A stretch of 64,000 nucleotides of DNA from Gigaspora rosea (GCA_003550325.1 QKWP01001099.1:41955-105954); one strand, 5' to 3'. Shown: positions 22,617-33,434, counted from the first letter of the stretch. Notes: generated by a model from the letters alone, not told the origin. A program made the numbers and translations.

Positions 22617-23593
22617 AATTTCCAGACCTTAACAAAATTAATTTCAAAACTTTAATGAATGGAATGATACTCAATGGCTCAAATTGGGTACAATTTAGAA
22701 ACCATTTTGAACATGCAATACAAGTATATGTACTATTAGACTTATTAACAACAGGATAATTTACTGGAAACTATAATAATGGATATAATAGGATAGCATT
22801 AAACAACATAGCAGGACTCATAGCAGGAAATGCAGCAAACGCAGGAGCATATAATGTAGTATTTTTAAAGAACTTAGTACATAAATTGGCAATATCATGC
22901 TTTGATTACGACAGATACATATTATATGAAACACATAAAAATGAACTAACGACATACTTCCCAAGTGACTTCAACAGAAGAGCACGAAGAAGAAGACATG
23001 AATGGGAATCAGTACAAGATAACCCAACAACAATTTTATTAGACAAAACCAATTTTCCTGAAGAAATAAATATGTACTTCGAAGCAGCACATGCTGGAGG
23101 GACAGGACAAGGAAACTTAACATGCGCAGATACAGATGGAATGACAAGACAAGTATCATTCAGATTAAGGTTTGATAAAGTATTCATAACACCAAAAATG
23201 ATTAAAGAAAAACAAAAACAGTTCAATAAAATGAAATTTGAACCAAGATATCTAATTGAAATAGATGAAGCAGCAAACTTCCAAACTAAATTTAACCGCG
23301 ACTTAGCACTATGTAGAAACAACACATCATTCTTAGGAGGATTACAAATATTATTAGAAGGAATGTTACCAAATGGACGACATAAACTAGAAGATTACAA
23401 AAGCCAAATGAACTTAATTAATAATGAAATCACAGATACACCAGCATTCTTTACAGCACTATCAAGAGTGTATGACTATTATAAATCAGGAAAAGTAGGA
23501 GAATATTTCAGAAATCAATCAGAAAAGAAACAAACGAACTTCCTAAACAAACAAAGAGAATTTTATGACAATAAAAAGAAAAAAAGAAAATAG
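22601..23593 (+). pseudogene. gag: Gag-like capsid protein with an early stop
   Basis: About 330 residues beginning MAGAIEFPDLNK, with an in-frame TAA at 22757-22759 where CAA would restore the frame. After the stop the frame is open to 23593 and contains FRNQSEKKQTNFLN at the C terminus. The size, the position just before CCHC zinc knuckles and protease, and the helical composition fit a Ty3-type gag capsid. I could not recognise a capsid signature by eye, so the assignment rests mainly on context. The next ORF overlaps its last 29 bases. Confidence 0.55.
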
Positions 23594-23975
23594 ATTCAAA
23601 AAGAATGAATTCGCAATAGTATCTCTCAGAAACATGAAATGTTATAATTGCAGAAGAAAAGGACATCTTATGAGTGACTGTAGATCAAAGAAACAAGATA
23701 AAGGATATAACAAAGGAAAGAAATTATCAAAAGAAAGATTCTCAAAAGATAGAAGCAGAAAAGAATTTAACAAGAAAGAAAATGGATATACAGACAAAAG
23801 AGGAAGAACAAGGAAATCCAGAGAAGACTACAAGAAATGGAAAGAATCAAAAAAAAGGAAAGACTCATCCAATTTTAGAACTAGAGAAGAAAGATTCAAG
23901 AAATCATCATTCCGCCCAAAAGACTCATCAGGGCAATACGAAAAGAAATATAAACCATTCAACAAAGAAAAATAA
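23565..23975 (+). CDS. Nucleocapsid-like protein with CCHC zinc knuckle
   Basis: 136 residues, very basic (Lys/Arg). CYNCRRKGHLMSDC at about residues 26-39 matches Cys-x2-Cys-x4-His-x4-Cys exactly, the retroviral and Ty3 nucleocapsid knuckle that binds genomic RNA. The rest is rich in Lys, Arg, Ser and Asp. It overlaps the gag frame by 29 bases in a different frame, so it could be made by frameshifting as a gag extension or by its own start. Confidence 0.75.
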   Translation: MTIKRKKENRFKKNEFAIVSLRNMKCYNCRRKGHLMSDCRSKKQDKGYNKGKKLSKERFSKDRSRKEFNKKENGYTDKRGRTRKSREDYKKWKESKKRKDSSNFRTREERFKKSSFRPKDSSGQYEKKYKPFNKEK

Positions 23976-23987
23976 AAGGATAAGAAA

Positions 23988-24320
23988 ATGTGGTGTGACC
24001 ACTGTAAAACAGATACACATTTCACCAATAGCTGTTATAAATACCGAAAGGACGTAGAAGAAGTAGAAGACCCAATGGTATTTAACCTTGAAAAATCAAG
24101 AGAAAAAGAAGACTTTGATGAATATATCCGATTCACAAAATTTAGAGAACAATATCATCTTGAAAATGAATACTCATCAAGTGATGAAGAATCACAATCC
24201 TATCAAGAACCAGAACAGTACGAATCATCAAGTGAATCAGACAAATCTGATGAATATGAAAGTTATAACCTAGAAAAGAAAACCACGGAAAGCGAAAATG
24301 AAAATGACTATTATTTCTAA
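23988..24320 (+). CDS. Second zinc-knuckle protein with acidic tail
   Basis: 110 residues. The N terminus carries CDHCKTDTHFTNSC, again Cys-x2-Cys-x4-His-x4-Cys. The C-terminal half is acidic and Ser-rich (SSSDEESQSYQEPEQYESSS). It lies 12 bases after the first knuckle protein and 8 bases before the protease-like ORF. It may originally have been one gag-pol reading frame with its neighbours. Confidence 0.65.
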   Translation: MWCDHCKTDTHFTNSCYKYRKDVEEVEDPMVFNLEKSREKEDFDEYIRFTKFREQYHLENEYSSSDEESQSYQEPEQYESSSESDKSDEYESYNLEKKTTESENENDYYF

Positions 24321-24328
24321 ACAGAAGC

Positions 24329-24946
24329 ATGCCCAATACTCATGAACAACTCCCTATATCAAATAAAGGCTGTATTGGAGAGTATAATGACAAACATTAT
24401 AATATGTATAATTATCCATATCTATATTCATGTACCAAAGAACTAGAAATATTTACCTTTAATAAAGAAAAATATTTTAACGAACCAAAATACTCTGCCT
24501 ATTATAATTACGAAAAATTATTCTTTCCTGAACAAACAAAAATTAACAAGCTCAAACAAAAAGGAGCAAAAGGATTTTACTTTATAGCACTCGTAAATGG
24601 CATAATAATGGAATTCAAACTAGACAAAGGATCAACAAATACGTCAATGAGAATAAATCATGCAAAAAGACTAGGATTAGAGAAAATCATATCAAAACCA
24701 GCAATAGCAGAAGCAGTAGGAAGTGAAGTCAAAATAATAGGCAAAATAGTAGTCGATATCAAAATTAACGAATATTTAATATGCAATCTAAAAATAAACG
24801 TCCTAAACACAGAATCAAAATATATCCTCCTTAGTAACAAACATCAATCACAAATAGGAATATCAAAAGATCAAAAGAACCATACTATTCTCATTAATAA
24901 TGAACCTATACATAATCAAAAAGTTCTCATACACCAACACCACTGA
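24329..24946 (+). CDS. Retropepsin-like aspartic protease
   Basis: 205 residues. Residues about 80-190 fit a retropepsin fold: KLDKGSTNTSMRINHAKRLG aligns with the usual Asp-Thr/Ser-Gly-Ala active-site loop and following helix, and KYILLSNKHQSQIG with the I-I-L-G segment. The active-site triplet reads Asp-Lys-Gly, so the usual Thr/Ser is replaced. That could mean decay or a divergent enzyme. It lies between the nucleocapsid genes and the AP endonuclease/RT region, as expected for gag-pro-pol order. Confidence 0.55.
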   Translation: MPNTHEQLPISNKGCIGEYNDKHYNMYNYPYLYSCTKELEIFTFNKEKYFNEPKYSAYYNYEKLFFPEQTKINKLKQKGAKGFYFIALVNGIIMEFKLDKGSTNTSMRINHAKRLGLEKIISKPAIAEAVGSEVKIIGKIVVDIKINEYLICNLKINVLNTESKYILLSNKHQSQIGISKDQKNHTILINNEPIHNQKVLIHQHH

Positions 24947-25184
24947 TTGAAGCAATGCTCGGAGGCTACTGCCAAACCTATTCAAAGTATACTCTGAGGA
25001 TAAACCTAGCAGCAAGTTTCGAGTATCCACGTTTCACCGATGACCATTCCTTTCTCCTAAGGTTAGTAAGAAGTTTCGAAAACCCGCGGACGAAAGAAAA
25101 GGAAGTGAAGTAAAACAAGGTGCCCAACCAAGTAAAAACGAACTCACACCTAGCCAAGCATATCAATCTATAGAAATAAAAGAA
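24947..25184 (+). other. Segment of unlike composition between protease and AP endonuclease
   Basis: About 150 bases (24950-25100) are richer in G, C and T than the rest of the element. The frame reading SEVKQGAQP is open from 25044 but has no ATG before 25185, and a TGA at 25041 separates it from a further open stretch (LLPNLFKVYSEDKPSSKF). It may be a small insertion or the broken 5' end of the next gene. Confidence 0.4.
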
Positions 25185-25480
25185 ATGAGAACTAAAACTG
25201 ATAATGTTGGGCAGCCTTTATTATATTCACGAAGTGAAGTAAAACAAGGCGCCCAACCAAATAAAATTAACCGGACTCACCAATCTAAAGAGATTAATGA
25301 TCAAGACAAACCCCAAATAAATAATACAGTTGGTCGCTATTACTTCCCTGGAAGTGAAGTAAAACAAGGCGACCAACTAGATAAAAACATAACAAATGAA
25401 CCTAAGAAACCTAATATACATGAGAATACAGAACCAAGAAAAGAAAACAAAAGTGAAGTAAAACAAAGAAGTAAAACAAG
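25107..25480 (+). repeat. Coding tandem repeat, about 120 bp, SEVKQG motif
   Basis: GAAGTGAAGTAAAACAAGG occurs at about 25107, 25230 and 25350, and a degraded copy at about 25451. In the AP endonuclease frame each encodes SEVKQG-x-Q, followed by a variable Lys/Asn-rich spacer. Confidence 0.75.
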
Positions 25481-27454
25481 GCATACTAGCAAAAAAAGTA
25501 AAACAAATAAACGCCTAAGTCTAGTTCCAAAAGTAAAGAAAACAAGGCGTAGGCACATTTTACCTGATAAGAAAGTGCCTAACCAACGAGATATTCCTAA
25601 AGAACCTAAAGAATTAAGCGAGATAACTCGCAAAGAACATGAAAAGAGAATCAAATATGACTTATTCACAATACAACATATTGATTCAAGTGCACTCCAA
25701 CTGTTTTATAAACAGTGTGAAAGGAACAAAAGTTGCAAGAAACTAATTGGAATAACCTGTGATAGACTATGGAAAGACATAGTCGAAGCAGTTATACAAA
25801 CAGGAAGTAATATAATACAGACATTTGTGCAGTACATACTTGCAAAAGGAGATTTTAAAGATAAATTTGAACAAAATCAAATAACATTGATAAGAGGCAT
25901 ACCAGATATCAAAAATGATATCAAAATAATAGAAGGCAATAATCAATCTCAATTGAAGCTAGTAATACATGCTACAATGTGATTAGATTTAAGTGGGAAT
26001 ACATATAATAAGCAAGGTAACCTAAATTGGAAAATAATTAGAATAATAGAAGAAGTGCAAAGAGCACATAGAATAGGAGCCAGGAACTACGTACTTCATA
26101 TTGGAACGGCTCGGAATAATAACAAAAGTGACGTAATACAGAACCTGCAGGAAATATTAAAACAAACAAAAGATACTAACGTCACAATATTATTAGAAAA
26201 CTCAGCAGCAAATAAATGCTATGGTGCTACAATAGAAGAACTAATAGAAATAAGATCCAAGGTTCACAAAGAAAATCGGTATAACAAAAACCTTGCAAAT
26301 GAAAAACGATAGATAGAGTTAAGTTATGTTTTGATACACAACATTATTTTGTAGCAAGAGCAGGGAGAACAACAGAAGACTATAAAAAAGTCTTAGACAA
26401 GTATGGAAAAGATATCCAACTTTGCCACATAAACAATGTGGTTCGCGCTAGAAAAATTAAAGACAAAAACGGCCGTATCTATGAAATCAAAGAAACAATC
26501 TTTGGAAGTGGACATGACATCCACGAACACCTGCTAATGGGATTATTACCCCAAGAAATATTCAAAACCATGGTACAACAATGTAAAGGAGCTGCAATAC
26601 TAGAAACACCCAGAAAGAAAGACTGGGATAAACAAGAACAAATAAAGGAAGTACAAACGCTGAGATATTACGCTATGGATATACTATTATCAGATAGAGA
26701 ACTAGAAAAAGAACTGTCAGACAGGATAAAGAAATTAAACGAATGGGACCCAAGAAAAGGCATACAATATAGTGACCTACCAATGGAAGTTATAAATAAC
26801 TACCAAGAAAATCCAATAGATCCAATGGATTATCTAATGAATTCAATGAAAAATCTAAGCTTAGAAAGAAAAGAAAGATATCAAAATCAACAAGAAGATG
26901 AAGCAAGAAAGAACATTCATAATGATAAAATAGGACAAATAACTCATAAAATTAATGAAGTTAGGAACAAATATTCACCACAAATTAAACCATCCACATC
27001 CAAAAAGAAAAATAAATCACCTACATCACCATCATTCTCAAATATATGGAATAAAACGAATAATGATTTAGAAGAAATCAAAAGAATACAAGAAGAAAAT
27101 AATTCAAAAGAACTTGTAACAGACCTAGAAAGACTAATGGAAGATATAGCAGATATAGAAACAAAATATCTAAAATTAACAAGAATGGATGGAAAAGATG
27201 TACATAAAAATTGGAAAATGATACAGGAAATACCCACACTACCAGAGGAAGTAAGGAACTACCCTGGAACTGAACAAGAAAAACTTTGGAATGCAATCCA
27301 ATGGACTGATAGACAAAATAAAATAACACAAGAATCCGTAAAAAGAAAAGTAAGAAGAAAAGAGATAGAATACCAAAAAGATATAGAAAAACAATTAAAT
27401 ATAACACTGGACAAATATAGAAAAATGCAGAAATTAGAAATCAAGCAGAAATAA
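25185..27454 (+). pseudogene. Endonuclease IV-type AP endonuclease (two breaks) with N- and C-terminal extensions
   Basis: AP endonuclease family 2 (bacterial Nfo, yeast Apn1) cuts DNA at abasic sites using three metal ions. The enzyme-like part starts near 25740 (LIGITCDRLWKDIVEAVIQ) and ends near 26640. All nine metal ligands of E. coli endonuclease IV have counterparts: His in VIHATM (25968), His in VLHIGT (26096), Glu in LLENSA (26190), Asp and His in FDTQH (26330), His in LCHINN (26427), Asp and His in GHDIHEH (26515), Glu in AILETP (26600). Breaks: TGA at 25980-25982 and a one-base frame change in an A-run near 26300. A Lys-rich repeat region precedes the domain; a charged helical region (to 27454) follows. 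No such enzyme is usual in LTR elements. Confidence 0.75.
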
Positions 27455-27468
27455 AATATAATAAGTTT

Positions 27469-28686
27469 ATGAGAGAAAGCCTGAAAAACCCAAAAATAAT
27501 ACAGAAAACACCTATAAAAATAGAAACAGATGAAGACCTTTTCAAAGCATTAAGAAAAGAAGATGAAAAATTAAAAGAAATAACTAAGGAAAGAAATCAA
27601 AAGGAAGAAGAGATAAAGAAAACAGTAGACTTGGACTCGGATAACGAAAGTGACCTAGAAGATAAAAATATCCAAAGAGAACATGATAAATTCATGAAAA
27701 ACCTTAGCAAAAGTGAAGGAAAACAGTCAGGCCTAGGACCAGATTATCAAAGATTTAGAGAAGCAAATCTTGGATCAAATATCAATAAACCAAATAAAAA
27801 GGATTCATTAATACTCTTAATGATAAATGATGAAGTAACAAGACACTCACATTCAAAGAAATCAAGTATCAGTAGCATGGCCAGTACCAACAGTATACCC
27901 AGTATACACTTAAATAATCAACCAGCCATAGTACCTACTGACTACGAAGAAACATATGAAATAGACAATAATGGAAACCTTCACAAACAAGGAGATATAG
28001 AAATAGAAGAGGATAATAATATATACAATTTTAATCAACAAGAAAATGAAGAAATTCAAGAAAATCAGAACCAAGGAAGCAGTAATATATTTGCAAAAGG
28101 ATATAATTATATGTTCAGAAGCAAGAAAAATAACCTAAAAGAAAATATAATTAAGAAACAAGCTATGAAAAACATAGAAAGTGAACAAAATAACTCAGAA
28201 TTCGTTAGAAAAAGAAAAGTATCTACTGAAAGAAGAACAAATAAAAACAGAAATAGAGAGACTTGGCAACAAGCCAAAGAAAGAGATGATCAGAAACTTA
28301 GAGAAGAATATGAACAAATGCAAGCACAAAAAGAACTAAAACAACAAGAAGAATTAAATAGAATAAATGAGCAATATAAAGAACAACCATATAACCAAGA
28401 AGGATTAGAAATTGGAATAGATGAAGGCTCACAATCGCTATTTATGAGACCTACATCAGGAAGACCAAGTACACCAGCAATACCAAAAGATGACTACCAA
28501 ACCACTTTTGGATATTATAGTAGTAATGTCAATAATGAACTATTTAATATAGAAATTAAAGAAATTAGAAATGAACCAATAAAAATGAAGAAAAGAACTA
28601 AAATAAACATATACGAAGAATTAGGACATATACCTAATGAGATTAGAAGACATATAATACCAACATTAGGAACAGGAACACCATAA
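27469..28686 (+). CDS. Charged, low-complexity protein upstream of pol
   Basis: 405 residues, unrecognised. It is rich in Glu, Lys, Asn and Gln, with a probable coiled coil near residues 265-310 (KLREEYEQMQAQKELKQQEE). It starts 14 bases after the AP endonuclease frame ends. The pol frame is already open before its stop and lies one base back, so a -1 frameshift could join this protein to RT. Disorder and charge suggest a structural or nucleic-acid-binding role, without proof. Confidence 0.5.
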   Translation: MRESLKNPKIIQKTPIKIETDEDLFKALRKEDEKLKEITKERNQKEEEIKKTVDLDSDNESDLEDKNIQREHDKFMKNLSKSEGKQSGLGPDYQRFREANLGSNINKPNKKDSLILLMINDEVTRHSHSKKSSISSMASTNSIPSIHLNNQPAIVPTDYEETYEIDNNGNLHKQGDIEIEEDNNIYNFNQQENEEIQENQNQGSSNIFAKGYNYMFRSKKNNLKENIIKKQAMKNIESEQNNSEFVRKRKVSTERRTNKNRNRETWQQAKERDDQKLREEYEQMQAQKELKQQEELNRINEQYKEQPYNQEGLEIGIDEGSQSLFMRPTSGRPSTPAIPKDDYQTTFGYYSSNVNNELFNIEIKEIRNEPIKMKKRTKINIYEELGHIPNEIRRHIIPTLGTGTP

Positions 28687-30544
28687 AAACAGAAAAAGAA
28701 TGTATATTAAAACCATATACATGGACACCAGTAAAAACCGATAAAAAAGGAGACTATTTAGTAACAACACCAATACATATTGCCAAAGAAGGAATATGTA
28801 TACAACCTGGAATAGTTAATGATCGCCAGATATGGGCAATCAATTATACAAATAAAGCAAAAAAAATACCTGAAAAACAACATATTGGAAACATAAAAAC
28901 CATAAAAGAAATATTCAATTTTCATAAATATGAAATGGAAATCGACAAAAAAGAAATTCCAGAAGAAGAAAGATTAAAAATCTTAATAAAGAATACTCAC
29001 GAAAATTATAAACATGTAATAAAACCAATATTTGAAAGATATATTCAAATATTCAGAAGGAAGATAGAGAAAGGAACATCCTTTAACAAGGAAATGTTCG
29101 AAGAAATAACATTAGACCTAACAGTATCTGAAAAAGATATACCTTTTAAGGTAAAAGCTAACAAAATTAGACAATATTCTGAAGATCAAATAGAACAAGC
29201 AGATAAATTATACAAAGAACTTAGAGAAAGTGAACATATTAAACCATCCAAATCAACTTGGATGTCACCCTTAGTAATAGTACCAAAACCTGACGGCAGC
29301 TATAGAGCCGCAGTAGATTACTCAAACCTAAACAAATATCTAAAGGACAATCCATATGAAATACCTAATATTAATGTCTTGTTACAAAAGCTCACAAGCC
29401 ATAAAATTTTTTCCACCTGTGATTTTAAGAGTGCTTTATTTCATTTCCCTCTAAGAAAAACTGATTAACATAAAACTGCTATATTTTTTCCTGGTAAAGG
29501 AAAATACGAATTTAACAAATGCCCTATGGGAATTAAAACTGCACCAGCATATATGATGCGTTATATGTATGAATTATTTAGAGACTATCCATTTGTATAT
29601 GTATATATGGATGACCTAACAATTGTATCAGACATGATTAAAGAACATATTAAACCTATTCAAACGGTGTTTGAACGCATAAAAAAGGGGGCAATGACAC
29701 TCAAAGCAGAAAAATGTGAATTTATTAAAGAAGAAATAATGATTTTAAATCACAAAGTTTCATATAGGAAAATATCACCGAATCAAGTTAAAATAAAAGA
29801 AGTCAAGAAGCTTAAACCACCTACAAATGTACCTGGAGTTAGAAAATTTACAGAATTTATGAATTATTTTAGAAGATTTATTAAAAACTTTGCTATAATA
29901 GCTGCACCAATCTATGATTTATTAAAGAAAAATAAGAAGTTTATTTGGACTGATGAATGCCAAAAAGCATTTGAAGAACTCAAAGATAAAGTATACAATG
30001 CAATAGCTTTGACCTATCCAAAGAAAGGATATCAACTGATCTTAGAAACAGACGCCTCAGATAATGGAATAGGCGCAGTGTTAAAACAAATTAATCCCGA
30101 ATTAGCACATTACAAAACTAAAGAAGCACGTGAAAATGGAACTAAAGAAGATAAAGAAATTACTAAATCAGAAGAAAAAGTAATAGAATTTGGATTACAC
30201 TCCCTTACACAAAGCCAAAGATTATGGGGATCTACACAAAAAGAACTTTACGCGATATACTTTTATTTAAAGAACTGGAGACATTATATTGGAAATAAAC
30301 CAATTATTATACGAACAGATAATACAGGAGTAGCTAAAGCAGGAAAGATGCCAAGAAATCAGACGATGGAATCTTGGAAACTAGAAATAGATGGAAATTA
30401 CAACATCAAAGAAATACAATATATTAAAGGATCAACAAATAATGTATCCAATTGGCTTAGTAGACATATGGGACCAATCGAGAACCAAGAATCAATCAAA
30501 CCAAAAATAGAAATTATTAAAGAAACAAAACCTATAAAAGAACC
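28663..30544 (+). pseudogene. pol: Ty3-type reverse transcriptase-RNase H with one in-frame stop
   Basis: Copies RNA into DNA. The frame is open from about 28663, with a pre-RT region (28680-28930), to a TAA at 29466-29468 (CAA would restore it), then on to the run of N. RT signatures: SPLVIVPKPDGSYRAAVDYS, FSTCDFKSALFHFPL, GIKTAPAYMMRYMYELF and the catalytic YVYMDDLTIV. Then FTEFMNYFRRFIKNFA and RNase H with LETDASDNGIGAVLK, TQKELYAIYFYLKNW and IIIRTDNTGV. The last RNase H aspartate appears as Asn in VSNWLSR. The fold is Ty3-like, but the box reads YMDD rather than the usual Ty3 YLDD/YIDD. Integrase is not visible before the gap. Confidence 0.88.
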
Positions 30545-31528
30545 NNNNNNNNNNNNNNNNNNNNNNNNNNNNNNNNNNNNNNNNNNNNNNNNNNNNNNNN
30601 NNNNNNNNNNNNNNNNNNNNNNNNNNNNNNNNNNNNNNNNNNNNNNNNNNNNNNNNNNNNNNNNNNNNNNNNNNNNNNNNNNNNNNNNNNNNNNNNNNNN
30701 NNNNNNNNNNNNNNNNNNNNNNNNNNNNNNNNNNNNNNNNNNNNNNNNNNNNNNNNNNNNNNNNNNNNNNNNNNNNNNNNNNNNNNNNNNNNNNNNNNNN
30801 NNNNNNNNNNNNNNNNNNNNNNNNNNNNNNNNNNNNNNNNNNNNNNNNNNNNNNNNNNNNNNNNNNNNNNNNNNNNNNNNNNNNNNNNNNNNNNNNNNNN
30901 NNNNNNNNNNNNNNNNNNNNNNNNNNNNNNNNNNNNNNNNNNNNNNNNNNNNNNNNNNNNNNNNNNNNNNNNNNNNNNNNNNNNNNNNNNNNNNNNNNNN
31001 NNNNNNNNNNNNNNNNNNNNNNNNNNNNNNNNNNNNNNNNNNNNNNNNNNNNNNNNNNNNNNNNNNNNNNNNNNNNNNNNNNNNNNNNNNNNNNNNNNNN
31101 NNNNNNNNNNNNNNNNNNNNNNNNNNNNNNNNNNNNNNNNNNNNNNNNNNNNNNNNNNNNNNNNNNNNNNNNNNNNNNNNNNNNNNNNNNNNNNNNNNNN
31201 NNNNNNNNNNNNNNNNNNNNNNNNNNNNNNNNNNNNNNNNNNNNNNNNNNNNNNNNNNNNNNNNNNNNNNNNNNNNNNNNNNNNNNNNNNNNNNNNNNNN
31301 NNNNNNNNNNNNNNNNNNNNNNNNNNNNNNNNNNNNNNNNNNNNNNNNNNNNNNNNNNNNNNNNNNNNNNNNNNNNNNNNNNNNNNNNNNNNNNNNNNNN
31401 NNNNNNNNNNNNNNNNNNNNNNNNNNNNNNNNNNNNNNNNNNNNNNNNNNNNNNNNNNNNNNNNNNNNNNNNNNNNNNNNNNNNNNNNNNNNNNNNNNNN
31501 NNNNNNNNNNNNNNNNNNNNNNNNNNNN
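30545..31528. other. Assembly gap (984 N)
   Basis: Every base from 30545 to 31528 is N. It lies just after RNase H, where an integrase would be expected, and just before a possible DDE transposase tail. The true length is unknown. Confidence 0.99.
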
Positions 31529-31824
31529 GCCTAGGGATACGGCACCACCAAATAAATCACAGCTAAGGAATGACAATGATTGATTATAATGAAACCTCAA
31601 ACAAATTAAAAATCTACCATACCAATAATATTGAAGCAACATGGCACGTGTTAAAAGACGCAATACCAAAAAGGAATCAGAATAAAGATGACCTACCAAA
31701 ATATTTACTTGAACAAATTTGGCGTAGACAAAATAAACAACGCCTATGAAACGCGTATATTGAATGTTTACAAAACAAATATGAAGATATCATTGAACTT
31801 ATTGAAGAATATGATACCGAGTAA
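31529..31824 (+). pseudogene. C-terminal fragment resembling an ISXO2/Merlin-type DDE transposase
   Basis: The frame from about 31570 reads YHTNNIEATWHVLKDAIPKR and then LLEQIWRRQNKQRL, a TGA at 31747-31749, and NAYIECLQNKYEDIIELIEE to 31824. The N-I-E-x-T-W-x-x-L-K and W-R-R patterns resemble the end of the ISXO2/IS1595 (Merlin) transposase domain. TGG to TGA would explain the stop. The catalytic core would lie in the run of N. It may be the element's own integration enzyme or a separate inserted transposon. The match is by eye only. Confidence 0.4.
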
Positions 31825-31977
31825 CCCTTATTACAAATCAATAATAAACAAAAAGAAAAATCAGAAATTATAAAAATACACTCCACTGAACCAACTTAAA
31901 GGATAAATTGAACTTATAGGAAAAACTAAAGAAACCCTGAAATAAACAAGAACTACAAATCGAACCCTGAATTCAAA

Positions 31978-33039
31978 ATGAACCCTCAAGGAACTGGAAA
32001 CTACTACTGCAAGAAATGTGAACTTTATGTCAAAAATCCCAAAAGACATCAATGCAAATATAACATAATTGAATCAGCCCTTGAAGAGATTCAACACGTC
32101 CAAGATTGGAAAAAGAAAATGACTCAAGAAATCAGAAATGAACTTGGACTCAACAACGGACCTTACAAAGGAAAAGAAAAGGAAACCTTTTATGAAATCA
32201 AAGAAAAACAAAAGAACTTAGGAAAATATACTTGCAACATCTGCAAACAACCTGGACATACTAATCGTTATTACCCAGAAAAAAAAGGACATCAAGCACG
32301 TGACTGTCTTGAAGCAAGAAACAGAAATGATCAACCGATCAACATTAATAACAGTAGTACCAACGCGACCGCGTCAAACTCTAAATACTGTACCTATTGT
32401 AAAACAACTGGACATGAAAACTATCAATGCAGAACTTCTAGACTCCTGAAAGAGAATGCAAACCTTTTTTGCAAATGTAACCCTAAAAGGATTATTCAAA
32501 GAAGAGAAGAACATACTAATTGGACCACATACAATGAACAACGTGATAAACATCACTGTTGTAGAAAAGAATGCAATAGACCAACTGCTAAAGAAGATCT
32601 CTATTATATCAAAGGATTATTTACAGATCCATATTCGTTACAAGTAATTTACATTGAAGAAACTCTTTATTGTAAAGGATGTTATTCTGAAATGCATGAA
32701 GCACTAGACTTTAAAGACCCCAGAAGCAAAAAGTACTTTACATCAGGATTAGGACAAGGCAAGAAAACTATTTGCCGACTCTGTGAAAAACCTAATATTA
32801 CCAGAAAAATGGAAAGCCATGATGGAATGCATTTCTGTAACAAAGAACATAAATTCGCTCAAATGATCTTTAATAATATGAATCTTATTATAGAAAGATT
32901 AACAAACCAACAACTTGATGATAGAATCAGAAATTACACTCGAAACAGTACAAATATTTCATATAACATCAATGAATCACAAATTAAAAGAATTATCAGA
33001 TACATGACACAATACAGAGAAAAGACTTCAAAAGTATAG
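31978..33039 (+). CDS. Multi-zinc-finger protein
   Basis: 353 residues with several Cys/His clusters: CKKCELYVKNPKRHQC near the start; CNICKQPGHTNRYY, a knuckle whose last Cys is Tyr; CTYCKTTGHENYQC, an exact CCHC knuckle; HHCCRKEC and CKGCYSEMH in the middle; and CRLCEKPN followed by HDGMHFC near residue 260. The combination suggests a nucleic-acid-binding protein. Whole-protein family is unknown. The C terminus overlaps the next ORF in another frame. Confidence 0.6.
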   Translation: MNPQGTGNYYCKKCELYVKNPKRHQCKYNIIESALEEIQHVQDWKKKMTQEIRNELGLNNGPYKGKEKETFYEIKEKQKNLGKYTCNICKQPGHTNRYYPEKKGHQARDCLEARNRNDQPININNSSTNATASNSKYCTYCKTTGHENYQCRTSRLLKENANLFCKCNPKRIIQRREEHTNWTTYNEQRDKHHCCRKECNRPTAKEDLYYIKGLFTDPYSLQVIYIEETLYCKGCYSEMHEALDFKDPRSKKYFTSGLGQGKKTICRLCEKPNITRKMESHDGMHFCNKEHKFAQMIFNNMNLIIERLTNQQLDDRIRNYTRNSTNISYNINESQIKRIIRYMTQYREKTSKV

Positions 33040-33434
33040 ATAATGAATATAACAACAATACACACAATGACCCTGAAATTGATGAAGAATCTAGACCCAT
33101 TAGAACCAACTACTTTACTAGAATATATGGACAGGACCATTATGATGAAGAATTAGTAACAGAAGAATATAAAGAACTAATAGATGAAGATGAAGACCCC
33201 AAATTGCGCGAAGCAAGACTTTTATCAATGAATCAAGACGTCAGAACCAGACCGATGACAAATGAAGAAATTCGTAAAGAAATGGACAGAGCAAAAGAAC
33301 TTTTAAAAGAACGGAAACAAGGAAATATATCTCTCTGCAAGGAATGCTTAATGCCTAAAGAACAAAATGAAAAAGGATATTGTGAAGATTGCCAAAAAGA
33401 AATTAATGTGAAAGCAATTGATCTCATTATATAG
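33030..33434 (+). CDS. Acidic protein with a C-terminal zinc ribbon
   Basis: The frame is open from about 33030 with no ATG until 33228, so the start is uncertain; it may be a frameshift product of the zinc-finger gene before it. The acidic N-terminal half (DEELVTEEYKELIDEDEDP) is followed by CKECLMPKEQNEKGYCEDC, a Cys-x2-Cys pair spaced as in a zinc ribbon. It ends at TAG 33432-33434 and overlaps the next open frame by about 13 bases. Confidence 0.45.
   Translation, partial: KSIDNEYNNNTHNDPEIDEESRPIRTNYFTRIYGQDHYDEELVTEEYKELIDEDEDPKLREARLLSMNQDVRTRPMTNEEIRKEMDRAKELLKERKQGNISLCKECLMPKEQNEKGYCEDCQKEINVKAIDLII

Noticed and set aside
26295-26312. Programmed frameshift inside the AP endonuclease
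   Set aside because: The A-run could slip, but no canonical slippery heptamer in the right frame was found, and the same gene also has a plain TGA. Decay or a homopolymer error is more likely.
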